Source: Bog-105 sp965277435 (lineage in GTDB: Bacteria; Acidobacteriota; Terriglobia; Bryobacterales; Bryobacteraceae). From it: DNA of 64,000 nucleotides. The translations under genes and the position numbers were made by a program. Under the pieces are notes generated by a model, which searched no databases, was not told the origin of the DNA, and was given only the letters and a program-made list of their open reading frames with translations. The stretch's first letter is position 1; the number at the start of each line of letters is the position of its first letter. Below, piece by piece: positions 36,612 to 45,486 of the stretch. Location of the stretch: NCBI GenBank assembly GCA_965277435.1, contig OZ255821.1, forward strand, positions 4,340,001-4,404,000, given 5' to 3'.

Positions 36612-37041
36612 GTGTCAGTATTCCTTAGTTCTGCCGATTGCAAAGGGTGATGTGAGTTGTTCGCGAACTCGTCATTCTGTCTAAGCCCGCTCGTGCCCTG
36701 TCTAAGCCCGCTCGCGCCGTTCTAACCGCATCTTCCAGAACCATAACTTTCAGCCTCAGAAACTAACAAGAATAATAGCGCAATTTTCAGTCTCGAATAG
36801 TGTCAAGTAGTACCAGAACTTAGGAGATATTACTGGTCGGATAAATCCGTAAAACCGTCTCAATTCAAAATAAGTAGGCAGTTTTTTAGTAAAATGTGCT
36901 ATCCCAATCCGTTGGTTCACTGCCCGAATCTTTCACGAATGTGCAGACAGTCAACCAATTCATTTAAGAATCATGAGAATGTATCCAGAACGAGCGGCTC
37001 TTTCCAGGCAGACGTTCATTACACTCATCCAGAGTCAGGTT
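36612..37041. promoter_or_regulatory. intergenic region with probable promoter of the export/GT operon
   Basis: 430 bases between two minus-strand genes, no gene seen. A 21-base unit CTGTCTAAGCCCGCTCGTGCC is tandemly repeated at 36677-36697 and 36698-36718. On the minus strand TTGACA (36806-36801) lies in ACTTGACACT, a 10-base word that also occurs upstream of the NusG-like gene at 54661. No good -10 box is found at standard spacing, so the promoter call is tentative. Confidence 0.4.
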
Positions 37042-40000
37042 TCAAAAAGCGAGTGCGGCGCCGTTCAGCGTCACATTGCCCGACCCGGACGAATTGACCC
37101 AACTGACCGTCAAGGTCCTACCGGCAGAAGCCGCCGAGTAAGTTAACGTGTAATTGCGATCGTAGGCACTCGTGACCGAAGTTGTCGTATCGACAAAGTC
37201 GGCAGCCGATCCATCGGATAAATGAGCGGTCAGGGTCCCGCCGCTGAAATAACCGCCCACATGCACGGTCAGGACGCGCGTTGTCAAGTCGGCAGGCGCC
37301 GTGAACGAAAAACCATTGGGCGGGGAATTGATATACACGCCAGCATGATCCGACCCAGTCGCAGTAGGCGTACCGTCGGTCCAGCTGAGTGCTCTTGGAT
37401 CGTTGTTGTAGGTCTGCGCGCTAGCGGCGCCGATCACCGAGTAGCTGCTGATCTGCGGAGTAACCCCCTTTTTGCGCGTCAGTGACGCCCTGCCCCAATG
37501 CACCCAGTCGAGTGCGCCTTCTGTTGTCAGATTCGCTGTCGTGATCGCACTATTGCCGGCGCCCGTTAATGTGCCTCCACCACCTCCCGAGGCGGCGGTA
37601 TTGGTCAGACTGAAGCTGGCCGGGGTACCTACGCCAGCCGTGCTGGCGGTGACCGTGTAAGAGCCCGTCTGGCCACTGGCCGTCAAAGCCGGGGCGGTCG
37701 CGATGCCGCTAGCATTGGTCACAGCAGTCGCAGTGGCCGATCCGCTAAAGCTGGCGCTGGCGCCCGTTGCCGGCGCGCTAAAAGTCACCGTCACACCATT
37801 GACCGGAGTCGTGCCGTTCTTAACCGTAGCCTGCAGGGCTGTCGCAAACGCCGTGCTTACGGTCGCGCTTTGCGGCGTTCCGGCAGTGGCTGCGATGGTC
37901 GCGCCGGCAGGTGACGATAGCGCGGCGCCGTTCAGCGTCACATTGCCCGACCCGGACGAATTGACCCAACTGACCGTCAAGGTCTTACCGGCAGAAGCCG
38001 CCGAGTAAGTTAACGTGTAATTGCGGTCGTAAGCACTATTCACCGAAGTGGTCGTGTCGACGAAGTCGGCAGCCGATCCATCGGATAGATGAGCGGTAAG
38101 CGTCCCACCACTGAAATACCCGCCCACATGCACGGTCAGAACACGCGTCGTCGAGTCGGCAGGCGCCGTGAACGAGAAGCCGTTGGGCAGGGCATCGATA
38201 AAGACGCCGGCGTTGTCCGATCCAGCCGCAGTGGGCGTGCCGTCGGTCCAGCTGACCGCGCGAGGATCGTCGGTATAGGTCTGCACGGTACCGGCGCCGA
38301 TCACCGAGTAGTTGCTGATCTGCGGAGTGACCCCATTCTTGCGTGTCAGCGGCGAGGTGCCCCAATGCACCCAATCGGCGCTGCCTTCGGCTGTCAGATT
38401 CGCTGTCGTGGTCGCACTATTGCCGGCGCCCGTTAAGGCGCCTCCACCACCTCCCGAGGCGGCGGTATTGGTCAGACTGAAGCTGGCCGGGGTACCTACG
38501 CCAGCCGTGCTGGCGGTGACCGTGTAAGAGCCTGTCTGGCCACTGGCCGTCAGAGCCGGGGCGGTCGCGATGCCGCTAGCATTGGTCACAGCAGTCGCAG
38601 TGGCCGATCCGCTAAAGCTGGCGCTGGCGCCCGTTGCCGGCGCGCTAAAAGTCACCGTCACACCATTGACCGGAGTCGTGCCGTTCTTAACCGTAGCCTG
38701 CAGGGCCGTCGCAAACGCCGTGCTTACAGTCGCGCTTTGCGGCGTTCCGGCAGTGGCTGCGATGGTCGCGCCGGCAGGTGACGACAGCGCAGCGCCGTTC
38801 AGCGTCACATTGCCCGACCCGGACGAATTGACCCAACTGACCGTCAAGGTCTTACCGGCAGAAGCCGCCGAGTAAGTTAACGTGTAATTGCGGTCGTAAG
38901 CACTATTCACCGAAGTGGTCGTGTCGACGAAGTCGGCAGCCGATCCATCGGATAGATGAGCGGTAAGCGTCCCACCACTGAAATACCCGCCCACATGCAC
39001 GGTCAGAACACGCGTCGTCGAGTCGGCAGGCGCCGTGAACGAGAAGCCGTTGGGCAGGGCATCGATAAAGACGCCGGCGTTGTCCGATCCAGCCGCAGTG
39101 GGCGTGCCGTCGGTCCAGCTGACCGCGCGAGGATCGTCGGTATAGGTCTGCACGGTACCGGCGCCGATCACCGAGTAGTTGCTGATCTGCGGAGTGACCC
39201 CATTCTTGCGTGTCAGCGGCGAGGTGCCCCAATGCACCCAATCGGCGCTGCCTTCGGCTGTCAGATTCGCTGTCGTGGTCGCACTATTGCCGGCGCCCGT
39301 TAAGGCGCCTCCACCACCTCCCGAGGCGGCGGTATTGGTCAGACTGAAGCTGGCCGGGGTACCTACGCCAGCCGTGCTGGCGGTGACCGTGTAAGAGCCT
39401 GTCTGGCCACTGGCCGTCAGAGCCGGGGCGGTCGCGATGCCGCTAGCATTGGTCACAGCAGTCGCAGTGGCCGATCCGCTAAAGCTGGCGCTGGCGCCCG
39501 TTGCCGGCGCGCTAAAAGTCACCGTCATACCATTGACCGGAGTCGTGCCATTCTTAACCGTAGCCTGCAGGGCCGTCGCAAACGCCGTGCTTACAGTCGC
39601 GCTTTGCGGCGTTCCGGCAGTGGCTGCGATGGTCGCGCCGGCAGGTGACGATAGCGCGGCGCCGTTCAGCGTCACATTGCCCGACCCGGACGAATTCACC
39701 CAGCTGACCGTTAGGGTGCGGCCAGCAGAAGCGGCGGAATACGTCAGCGTGTAGTTGCGGTCATAAGCACTGTTCACCGAAGTGGTCGTGTCGACAAAGT
39801 CGGCAGCCGATCCATCGGATAGATGAGCGGTGAGCGTCCCACCACTGAAATACCCGCCCACATGCACGGTCAGAACACGCGTCGTCAAGTCGGCAGGCGC
39901 CGTGAAGGAGAAGCCGTTGGGGACAGCGTCGAGGTAAACCCCAGCGTTGTCCGATCCCGCTGCTGTCGGCGTGCCGTCGGTCCAGCTGAGTGCTCGCGGA

Positions 40001-42426
40001 TCGTTGCCGTACGTCTGGACGGTGCCGGCGCCGATTGCCGAGTAGTTGCTGATCTGCGGAGTGACGCCATTCTTGCGCGTCAGCGAAGTCGTGCCCCAAT
40101 GCACCCAGTCGGCGCTGCCTTCGGCTGTCAGATTCGCTGTCGTGATCGCACTATTGCCAGCACCCGTTAAGGCGCCTCCACCGCCACCAGAGGCGGCGGT
40201 ATTGGTCAGACTGAAGCTGGCCGGGGTGCCTACGCCAGCCGTGCTGGCGGTGACCGTGTAAGAGCCCGTCTGGCTATTGGCCGTCAGAGCCGGGGCGGTC
40301 GCGATGCCGCTAGCATTGGTCACAGCAGTCGCAGTGGCCGATCCGCTGAAACTGGCGCTGGCGCCCGTTGCCGGCGCCGTAAAAGTCACCGTCACGGCTT
40401 TGACCGGATTATTGCTCGCATCCTTAACGATCGCCTGCAGCGGAGTGGCGAACGAACTGTTTACGGTCACGCTTTGCGGCGTTCCGGCTAGGGAAGTGAT
40501 GCTGGGGGCGCTTCCGCCTACATTCGTTAGATAGAAGCTCGCGGCCGAGCCCACTCCGGCTGCCACTGCGGATACGGCAAAAGCCCCCGTCTGCCCGTTA
40601 GCCGTCAGCGCCGGAGCAGTAGCCACGCCGTTCCCATTCGTCACGGCCGTAGCGGTAATCGAACCGCCAAACGTCGCACTCGCGCCCGTGGCAGGAGTGG
40701 TAAAAGTCACCGTCACGCCACTTAGCGCGCGATTGTTCACATCCTTCACGACGACGGCGAGTGCCGTCGAAAAAGCACTGTTCACCGCAGCAGTTTGCGG
40801 TGTTCCAGCCGTTGGCGAAATCGTCCCGCCACTCGCCAGAAGACCGTATACGTTGAGCGAATTATCGAACGAGGCCAAATACACTTTTCCATTGGCCACT
40901 ACCGGTGGAGACCACTTCGCCCAAGTGCCGGAAGAGTCCCGCGAGCCGTTCTGCACGCTATTCCAAAGCTCCCTGCCGACATTAGCGGCATCGAAGGCGT
41001 GGAACTCACCAGGCTGAGCGGTACCGTCGGCGTTTCCGTTCGAACAAAATGCCGTCCACACGATACCGGTGCCCGCCACCAGGCCGTTCGCCGAAATAGA
41101 CATCGCCGGATCATTGCTGAATCCGGACGGCACCGTGACGTTGCTGTGCGAGGACGCTACAGTCGTAAACTGCGATCCGTTGAACGCAAATGCTTTCAGC
41201 GAGTCTCGTTCTCCAAACCCGTAAAGCGTCGAGTTATAGAAAAGGTAATTGCCGCCCCAGAATCCCCCGGGCACCGCCGGCGGTCCGTAAGTTCCGTCGA
41301 AAGTCGCCTGCCACTCCTGGACCAATCCGTCGCTGCCGCCAGGTCCGGTGTCGAATCCGCCCAGGTTACCTGTGTTGAAGAGATAGAGCTTTCCATTTTT
41401 CCCGCCCGCGGCGCCGAGAGACGTGCCCGGAATTAACATGACCCCGGCACTGCCGAGATCCTCATCGACGGTGGCATCGTGCGCCTGCGTTGACGGCGAG
41501 AAATAATCGAGGACTGTCAAGCCCCCACCCGAAGTGCCGACTTTGACGACACTATCTCCATAATCGGCACCGCCCGCGTTCGCATCGAGCGGACCGTTCC
41601 CTGTTTCGAGGTAGACGTATCCGTTGGCATCCGCCGCCAGTCCCACACCTCCCTGCCAGACCCCGTTATCCGATTCGTCGGGAGAGAAGCATAGAACTCC
41701 CGTTTGCTGCAGCGTGCTCGCACTATACGCAAAAAGCCAGCCATGGTACGGATTCTGGTCTCCGTGCGAACCGAAGCCGATATAAATGTTTCCATTCGCC
41801 AACAGCAAACCAGGCCTTTGCCAGTGCCAAATCGGCGCGAATGCCAGGACGCCGTTCTGGCTGTCCGAACTGTTCCCTCGAACGCTTCCTTGAATCACAA
41901 CCGGCGTCAGCCGGTCGGCGCCCGTCGTGATATCCAGCGCATGCAGCCGAAACAACGCCGTCTGCTTTTCATAGGACTCGGCGACCACGTACAGAATCCC
42001 CGAGTTCGGGTCGATCACGGGAGTACTCAAGATGCCAATTTGCGGCCCAAGGTCCTTCGGTAGGCAGCAAACAGTCTGCGGCATGGCAGGGCCCAGGTTC
42101 ACCTTCCATAACGGGCTCGCCGCGGAATCCGCATCGAAGGCGTACACAGAGTTATTTTCACTGGCCACATACAGGACGTTGTGTACACCCCGTTGCGGAA
42201 TCGTCACGCTTGGAATATAAAGCGGTTGCGCGTAGATTTGCCCGTCCACTGGAAGCGAAAACAGTTTGCCGAAAGTGTTTACGTTGACATTCGAAGCCGT
42301 CAGGATTGTCTCGTTCAACACCGCGCCGCTGCGTGCCGTGTCGTAGTGATAGGTCGTGACCTGACTATTTGCAGATGCTGCAAATAGAGCACTCAAGAAC
42401 ACACCGAACCAAATAGTGTCACGCAT
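37042..42426 (-). CDS. giant secreted protein: PQQ-like propeller, five Ig-like (Big_1-type) domains and four DWxHWG modules
   Basis: 1794 residues from the ATG at 42426, which gives a clean signal peptide (WFGVFLSALFAASANSQ); a TTG at 42486 would overlap the methyltransferase gene. Residues about 25-530 resemble a PQQ/quinoprotein-like beta-propeller (repeats such as LYVASENNSVYAFDA, GYVYLETGNG). Then two Ig-like domains of about 95 residues (AGTPQSVTVNSSFATPLQA ... ATGASASFSGS) lead into the alternation module-Ig-module-Ig-module-Ig-module. Each module (~170 residues) begins LTGAGNSA..TANLTAEG, has DWVHWG and AHLSDGSAADFVD, and ends NVTLNGAAL. The same module ends the beta-helix proteins at 15-19 kb. 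The gene lies between the two halves of the EPS locus. Likely a surface or matrix adhesin; no quinone-dependent activity is implied. Confidence 0.85.
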   Translation of the reverse strand: MRDTIWFGVFLSALFAASANSQVTTYHYDTARSGAVLNETILTASNVNVNTFGKLFSLPVDGQIYAQPLYIPSVTIPQRGVHNVLYVASENNSVYAFDADSAASPLWKVNLGPAMPQTVCCLPKDLGPQIGILSTPVIDPNSGILYVVAESYEKQTALFRLHALDITTGADRLTPVVIQGSVRGNSSDSQNGVLAFAPIWHWQRPGLLLANGNIYIGFGSHGDQNPYHGWLFAYSASTLQQTGVLCFSPDESDNGVWQGGVGLAADANGYVYLETGNGPLDANAGGADYGDSVVKVGTSGGGLTVLDYFSPSTQAHDATVDEDLGSAGVMLIPGTSLGAAGGKNGKLYLFNTGNLGGFDTGPGGSDGLVQEWQATFDGTYGPPAVPGGFWGGNYLFYNSTLYGFGERDSLKAFAFNGSQFTTVASSHSNVTVPSGFSNDPAMSISANGLVAGTGIVWTAFCSNGNADGTAQPGEFHAFDAANVGRELWNSVQNGSRDSSGTWAKWSPPVVANGKVYLASFDNSLNVYGLLASGGTISPTAGTPQTAAVNSAFSTALAVVVKDVNNRALSGVTVTFTTPATGASATFGGSITATAVTNGNGVATAPALTANGQTGAFAVSAVAAGVGSAASFYLTNVGGSAPSITSLAGTPQSVTVNSSFATPLQAIVKDASNNPVKAVTVTFTAPATGASASFSGSATATAVTNASGIATAPALTANSQTGSYTVTASTAGVGTPASFSLTNTAASGGGGGALTGAGNSAITTANLTAEGSADWVHWGTTSLTRKNGVTPQISNYSAIGAGTVQTYGNDPRALSWTDGTPTAAGSDNAGVYLDAVPNGFSFTAPADLTTRVLTVHVGGYFSGGTLTAHLSDGSAADFVDTTTSVNSAYDRNYTLTYSAASAGRTLTVSWVNSSGSGNVTLNGAALSSPAGATIAATAGTPQSATVSTAFATALQATVKNGTTPVNGMTVTFSAPATGASASFSGSATATAVTNASGIATAPALTASGQTGSYTVTASTAGVGTPASFSLTNTAASGGGGGALTGAGNSATTTANLTAEGSADWVHWGTSPLTRKNGVTPQISNYSVIGAGTVQTYTDDPRAVSWTDGTPTAAGSDNAGVFIDALPNGFSFTAPADSTTRVLTVHVGGYFSGGTLTAHLSDGSAADFVDTTTSVNSAYDRNYTLTYSAASAGKTLTVSWVNSSGSGNVTLNGAALSSPAGATIAATAGTPQSATVSTAFATALQATVKNGTTPVNGVTVTFSAPATGASASFSGSATATAVTNASGIATAPALTASGQTGSYTVTASTAGVGTPASFSLTNTAASGGGGGALTGAGNSATTTANLTAEGSADWVHWGTSPLTRKNGVTPQISNYSVIGAGTVQTYTDDPRAVSWTDGTPTAAGSDNAGVFIDALPNGFSFTAPADSTTRVLTVHVGGYFSGGTLTAHLSDGSAADFVDTTTSVNSAYDRNYTLTYSAASAGKTLTVSWVNSSGSGNVTLNGAALSSPAGATIAATAGTPQSATVSTAFATALQATVKNGTTPVNGVTVTFSAPATGASASFSGSATATAVTNASGIATAPALTASGQTGSYTVTASTAGVGTPASFSLTNTAASGGGGGTLTGAGNSAITTANLTTEGALDWVHWGRASLTRKKGVTPQISSYSVIGAASAQTYNNDPRALSWTDGTPTATGSDHAGVYINSPPNGFSFTAPADLTTRVLTVHVGGYFSGGTLTAHLSDGSAADFVDTTTSVTSAYDRNYTLTYSAASAGRTLTVSWVNSSGSGNVTLNGAALAF
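37570..39303. repeat. two tandem near-identical 867-base repeat units inside the giant protein gene
   Basis: The DNA from about 37570 to 38436 recurs at 38437-39303 with only a few substitutions. A third, more diverged unit continues to about 40160 with a slightly shorter period (858 bases). Each unit encodes one Ig-like domain plus one DWxHWG module (289 residues). Such identity implies recent duplication or ongoing gene conversion, and it makes this region prone to mis-assembly. Confidence 0.85.
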
Positions 42427-42466
42427 CACAGAAACAAAAAGCACTCTCAAAATCTGAGCCGGAATC

Positions 42467-43165
42467 TCAATGTGTTTGCCGGTCAACGCTCGCCGAGTAA
42501 GGCTTATGCGGCGCGTTAACTTCTTCTTTGCTCAGTCGAAAGGCGTGATACAGGTTGCCTAGCCCGGCAGTAAAACGAGGTACCCGTCGCGTTGACTTTA
42601 TTACAAAATGATGGGACAAGGTAGGAATAATCGCCTTACGACTATCCCCGAAATCTTTTTTCGCGCTCTCCGTCGTGAGAATTCGCAGTCCGAAATCGAT
42701 CACCGGAGACTGTCCAGGCGTGATGACCACAAAACTTCCACCCGGTCGAAGCACCCGCCGAATCTCAAGACAAGCCTGGTTCAGATCGGAAACGAATTCG
42801 AGCGAACTAACCGCCACGATGCTATCGAAGAAGTTGTCTCCAAAGGGTAGCTCTTCGGCTTTCGCTTCCGAGAGATGCGCCACGATACCTTCACTCGCCA
42901 AATTCGCTTCGACGGCTCGAAAGTTGGGATGAACGTCGATTCCATAGAGTTCTCGGGCGTGATCCCGCAGCGCCGGCATCAGCACGCCGCTGCCGTATCC
43001 GACTTCGAGCAGTCGCTCGGACCAGGCGGGCAGCAGAGACAGGGCCAGCGAAAATCGCAGCCGCTGGATCTGCCCTAAAATGGGCCGGTAGTTCCAGTCG
43101 GCATGATCGACCGGGCCCGTTCGAATCAGTTTAGTTTGCGGTAAGAGCTTCACGTTCATTCTCAC
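42467..43165 (-). CDS. class I SAM-dependent methyltransferase
   Basis: 232 residues from a GTG at 43165 that overlaps the preceding deacetylase stop (GTGA), so the two genes are coupled. LLEVGYGSGVLMPAL is motif I, ELYGIDVHPNF the acidic strand-2 end, AEELPFGDNFFDSIVAVSSLEFV motifs II/III and VLRPGGSFVVITPG the strand after. A typical Methyltransf_11 protein with a variable C-terminus. Position in the EPS operon suggests methylation of a sugar or of a polyprenyl-linked intermediate. Confidence 0.85.
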   Translation of the reverse strand: MRMNVKLLPQTKLIRTGPVDHADWNYRPILGQIQRLRFSLALSLLPAWSERLLEVGYGSGVLMPALRDHARELYGIDVHPNFRAVEANLASEGIVAHLSEAKAEELPFGDNFFDSIVAVSSLEFVSDLNQACLEIRRVLRPGGSFVVITPGQSPVIDFGLRILTTESAKKDFGDSRKAIIPTLSHHFVIKSTRRVPRFTAGLGNLYHAFRLSKEEVNAPHKPYSASVDRQTH

Positions 43166-44145
43166 AACGGAGAGCCTGTCCGAATCGACTCTCTCTCGGC
43201 CGGCGACAGGCTCCTCCCGTCAAGCCGCGCGCAAAACTGTCCCATCGGTAAAACCCGAAACTGCTTTGCCAGCAGCCCTAACGATTGCTCGACGAGCGAC
43301 ATCTTTTTCTCGAACGGCATGCGCATAGCGGGGAAGAACTGCAGTGAGGGAGCATCGTCGAGCGAGGCAAAATCCAAGGGGTGAAGCAGAAAAGAAGGAC
43401 CGACTTTGAACAGCCGGCAGAGCCACAGTGCGCTGCGCAAATACAGCAAGGCCAGACGCTCGGAGAACAAGCCAAGATACAGCACGTAGCTCAAATGAAT
43501 CGGCATCCTCGTCAGCGGCATCACCGTGACGGGAATTTCCCAGAGCTCACGCGTTCCCCACAGCCGCCGGTACGGTCGCAAGGGTCGAAACCCTTCCCGC
43601 CAGTCCCCAAAGAGTTGCTTGCGTTCCGCTCGTTGCTCCGCGCTGAGACGCGTGGTCAGGAAATAATACAGGCGCGCCAGCGGTCCAAGAAACGTAGGCA
43701 GCGACGAGGCGTCGTATTGATAGCCGCGCTCGGCCAGTTGACGTAGCAAATCGTCCGAGTGACTGAAACCAGGTCCTCGAAAGCCTGTCGGCCGCTGGCC
43801 GGTGGCTTCCCAGATCGCATCTTCGGCCCGGTTCAGCTCTTCGGTCAACTGCTCTTCCGTATATAGGTGAAGCCAGGGCTCATGCTGAAACGAGTGGTTG
43901 CCGATCTCGTGCCCATCGTCCACAATGGATCGCAGTACCGGACCGTTGCCGGGCAAAGAGGCATCCAATCCGACCACGAACACAGTGATTCTCAGATCCA
44001 ACCGCTTCAGTACATCCAGAAAGCGGGGCACCACCACGCCCAGGTACGAAGGGCGGCTTTCCCAGCCCGCGTCGCCGTGCGTCTTCAAATAGCTCCACAG
44101 GTTGTCCAAATCGAGCGACAGGCTGGCAAGCGGTTTATCGGACAT
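43162..44145 (-). CDS. NodB-type polysaccharide deacetylase, catalytically intact
   Basis: 327 residues. The metal and catalytic motifs are present: SLDLDN (D12, D14), HEIGNHSFQH (H84, H88 as the H-x3-H pair) and FRGPGFS. It has no signal peptide, so deacetylation probably happens on the cytoplasmic side on a lipid-linked or nucleotide-linked glycan. The ~150 residues after the NodB core are specific to this subgroup. It stands between the FAD oxidoreductase and the methyltransferase genes, with which it forms a small block. The intact motifs contrast with the mutated deacetylase domain encoded at 48351-50180. Confidence 0.85.
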   Translation of the reverse strand: MSDKPLASLSLDLDNLWSYLKTHGDAGWESRPSYLGVVVPRFLDVLKRLDLRITVFVVGLDASLPGNGPVLRSIVDDGHEIGNHSFQHEPWLHLYTEEQLTEELNRAEDAIWEATGQRPTGFRGPGFSHSDDLLRQLAERGYQYDASSLPTFLGPLARLYYFLTTRLSAEQRAERKQLFGDWREGFRPLRPYRRLWGTRELWEIPVTVMPLTRMPIHLSYVLYLGLFSERLALLYLRSALWLCRLFKVGPSFLLHPLDFASLDDAPSLQFFPAMRMPFEKKMSLVEQSLGLLAKQFRVLPMGQFCARLDGRSLSPAERESIRTGSPL

Positions 44146-44166
44146 AGGTTATTTCGAGGCTACTTT

Positions 44167-45483
44167 CTAGGCGGCTGCCTGCGTCATGGCTTGTTCCGCT
44201 AAACGCACAATCCCATTTACGTTTAGAGTGTCGTTCACCACGTGCGCCGAGTTCACGATAAAGACGCCCGGTATAGAGGTTCTCAAGGGAGGCAGATTGC
44301 TCGAGTAACCTAGCGTCGGCACAGGAAAGACATGCCGTACTCTCGATATCCGGAAGGCCTCGATATCCTGCTCACTGAGATCGGGATACATCACCTTAAG
44401 TGAAGACAGGAATTCGGCCCGGATCGCGTCGTCCGGCTTCTCGAAAAGCGCATCCGCCGGATCGAGATACTTCGGTAAATAGACGAGCGACCGATTGCCG
44501 AATTCCTCGACCGGCACGATAGCCGACATCTCGACCACCCCGGTGAAGATGACCCGCGCATCGCTGATATTCGTCAGATAATAAGGGCTCAACGGTTTGT
44601 TGAGTAAAAGAGAGGCACAGATAATGCCCTGGTAGCGGATCCCCGACCAGGATTTCTTTTCCGCCTCGCTCAACTGGCTGCACTGCTGCAGAGCCACCGG
44701 CCCGGGCGTGGTCACATACACTTCCTCGAAGCAGCGAGTTCCCTGACTCTCGGAAGTCACGGCTACCCCCGACCCGCAGGACCTGACACCCTGTACCGGA
44801 GAACTGACGTGGATTTCCGCGCCGCGTTCCTGCAAAGCTCGCGCGAGCGCCCCGACGATGGTCCGGTACCCACCTCCGCGCACATATCCGAATCTCTCTT
44901 GAATGCCCGCCCGCCGCGCAGCTGTCAGTCGGTAAATCGTGGCCCAAATAAAAGAAGCCGAAGCATGGGTATAATTCTCGCCTAACTTGGAACGCAGCAA
45001 AGGGAGCCAGAATTGTTCAAAAACTCGCCTGCCGGACGACTTAATCAAGTAGTCCGACACGGAGACCTGCTCGAGCGACCTAGCCTCTTTCAGTCGCGAG
45101 TTGATGGCGATGGTCGATAACAGCCGTGCCTTATCCAGCCACCCTAATGCGGGAAATCGCAGGAAGTCGCCGACCCCGGTAAACGGGACCAGTCGTCCCT
45201 CCGTGAAGAAACCCGTTTGCGTGGACACCCAGGCAATCTCCCGCTCCAGGTCGAGTTCCCTCAAAAGGCCGCGCAGGTACGAATCGGAGGCCAGGATGAC
45301 ATGGTAATGCCGGTCCCACTCAATATCGCCCAACTGCCACGTACTGGCCAGCCCTCCCAACACGGAAGACGCTTCGTAGAGAGTGACAGCACACCCGCGT
45401 TGCAGCAACTTGTGAGCTAACGTGAGCCCTAGCATGCCACCGCCGACAATACAGCAGTTCTTCGGCATAGATTGGTTCGGCAT
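44167..45483 (-). CDS. FAD/NAD(P)-binding amino-oxidase-like protein in EPS locus
   Basis: 438 residues (an alternative ATG at 45468 would remove five). The dinucleotide site is NCCIVGGGMLGLTLAHKLLQ with the following acidic strand end (TLYEASSVLGGLAST). The C-terminal motif FIVNSAHVVNDTLNVNGIVRLAEQA is the second FAD contact of the amino-oxidase/UDP-galactopyranose-mutase-like superfamily. The usual UGM active-site pattern is not recognisable, so I call it only by superfamily. Relatives occur next to NodB deacetylases in EPS clusters. A sugar oxidation or ring contraction is possible. The start follows the acetyltransferase stop by three bases. Confidence 0.75.
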   Translation of the reverse strand: MPNQSMPKNCCIVGGGMLGLTLAHKLLQRGCAVTLYEASSVLGGLASTWQLGDIEWDRHYHVILASDSYLRGLLRELDLEREIAWVSTQTGFFTEGRLVPFTGVGDFLRFPALGWLDKARLLSTIAINSRLKEARSLEQVSVSDYLIKSSGRRVFEQFWLPLLRSKLGENYTHASASFIWATIYRLTAARRAGIQERFGYVRGGGYRTIVGALARALQERGAEIHVSSPVQGVRSCGSGVAVTSESQGTRCFEEVYVTTPGPVALQQCSQLSEAEKKSWSGIRYQGIICASLLLNKPLSPYYLTNISDARVIFTGVVEMSAIVPVEEFGNRSLVYLPKYLDPADALFEKPDDAIRAEFLSSLKVMYPDLSEQDIEAFRISRVRHVFPVPTLGYSSNLPPLRTSIPGVFIVNSAHVVNDTLNVNGIVRLAEQAMTQAAA

Positions 45484-45486
45484 AGG

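Noticed and set aside
37570..40160. Tandem repeats considered as a CRISPR array or satellite DNA
   Set aside because: The units are 867 bases, in frame, and encode protein domains; there are no short repeats with unique spacers.
37042..42426. Assignment of the giant protein as a PQQ-dependent dehydrogenase
   Set aside because: The propeller-like repeats fit, but no quinone- or calcium-binding active-site pattern was recognised, and most of the protein is Ig-like and DWxHWG modules.
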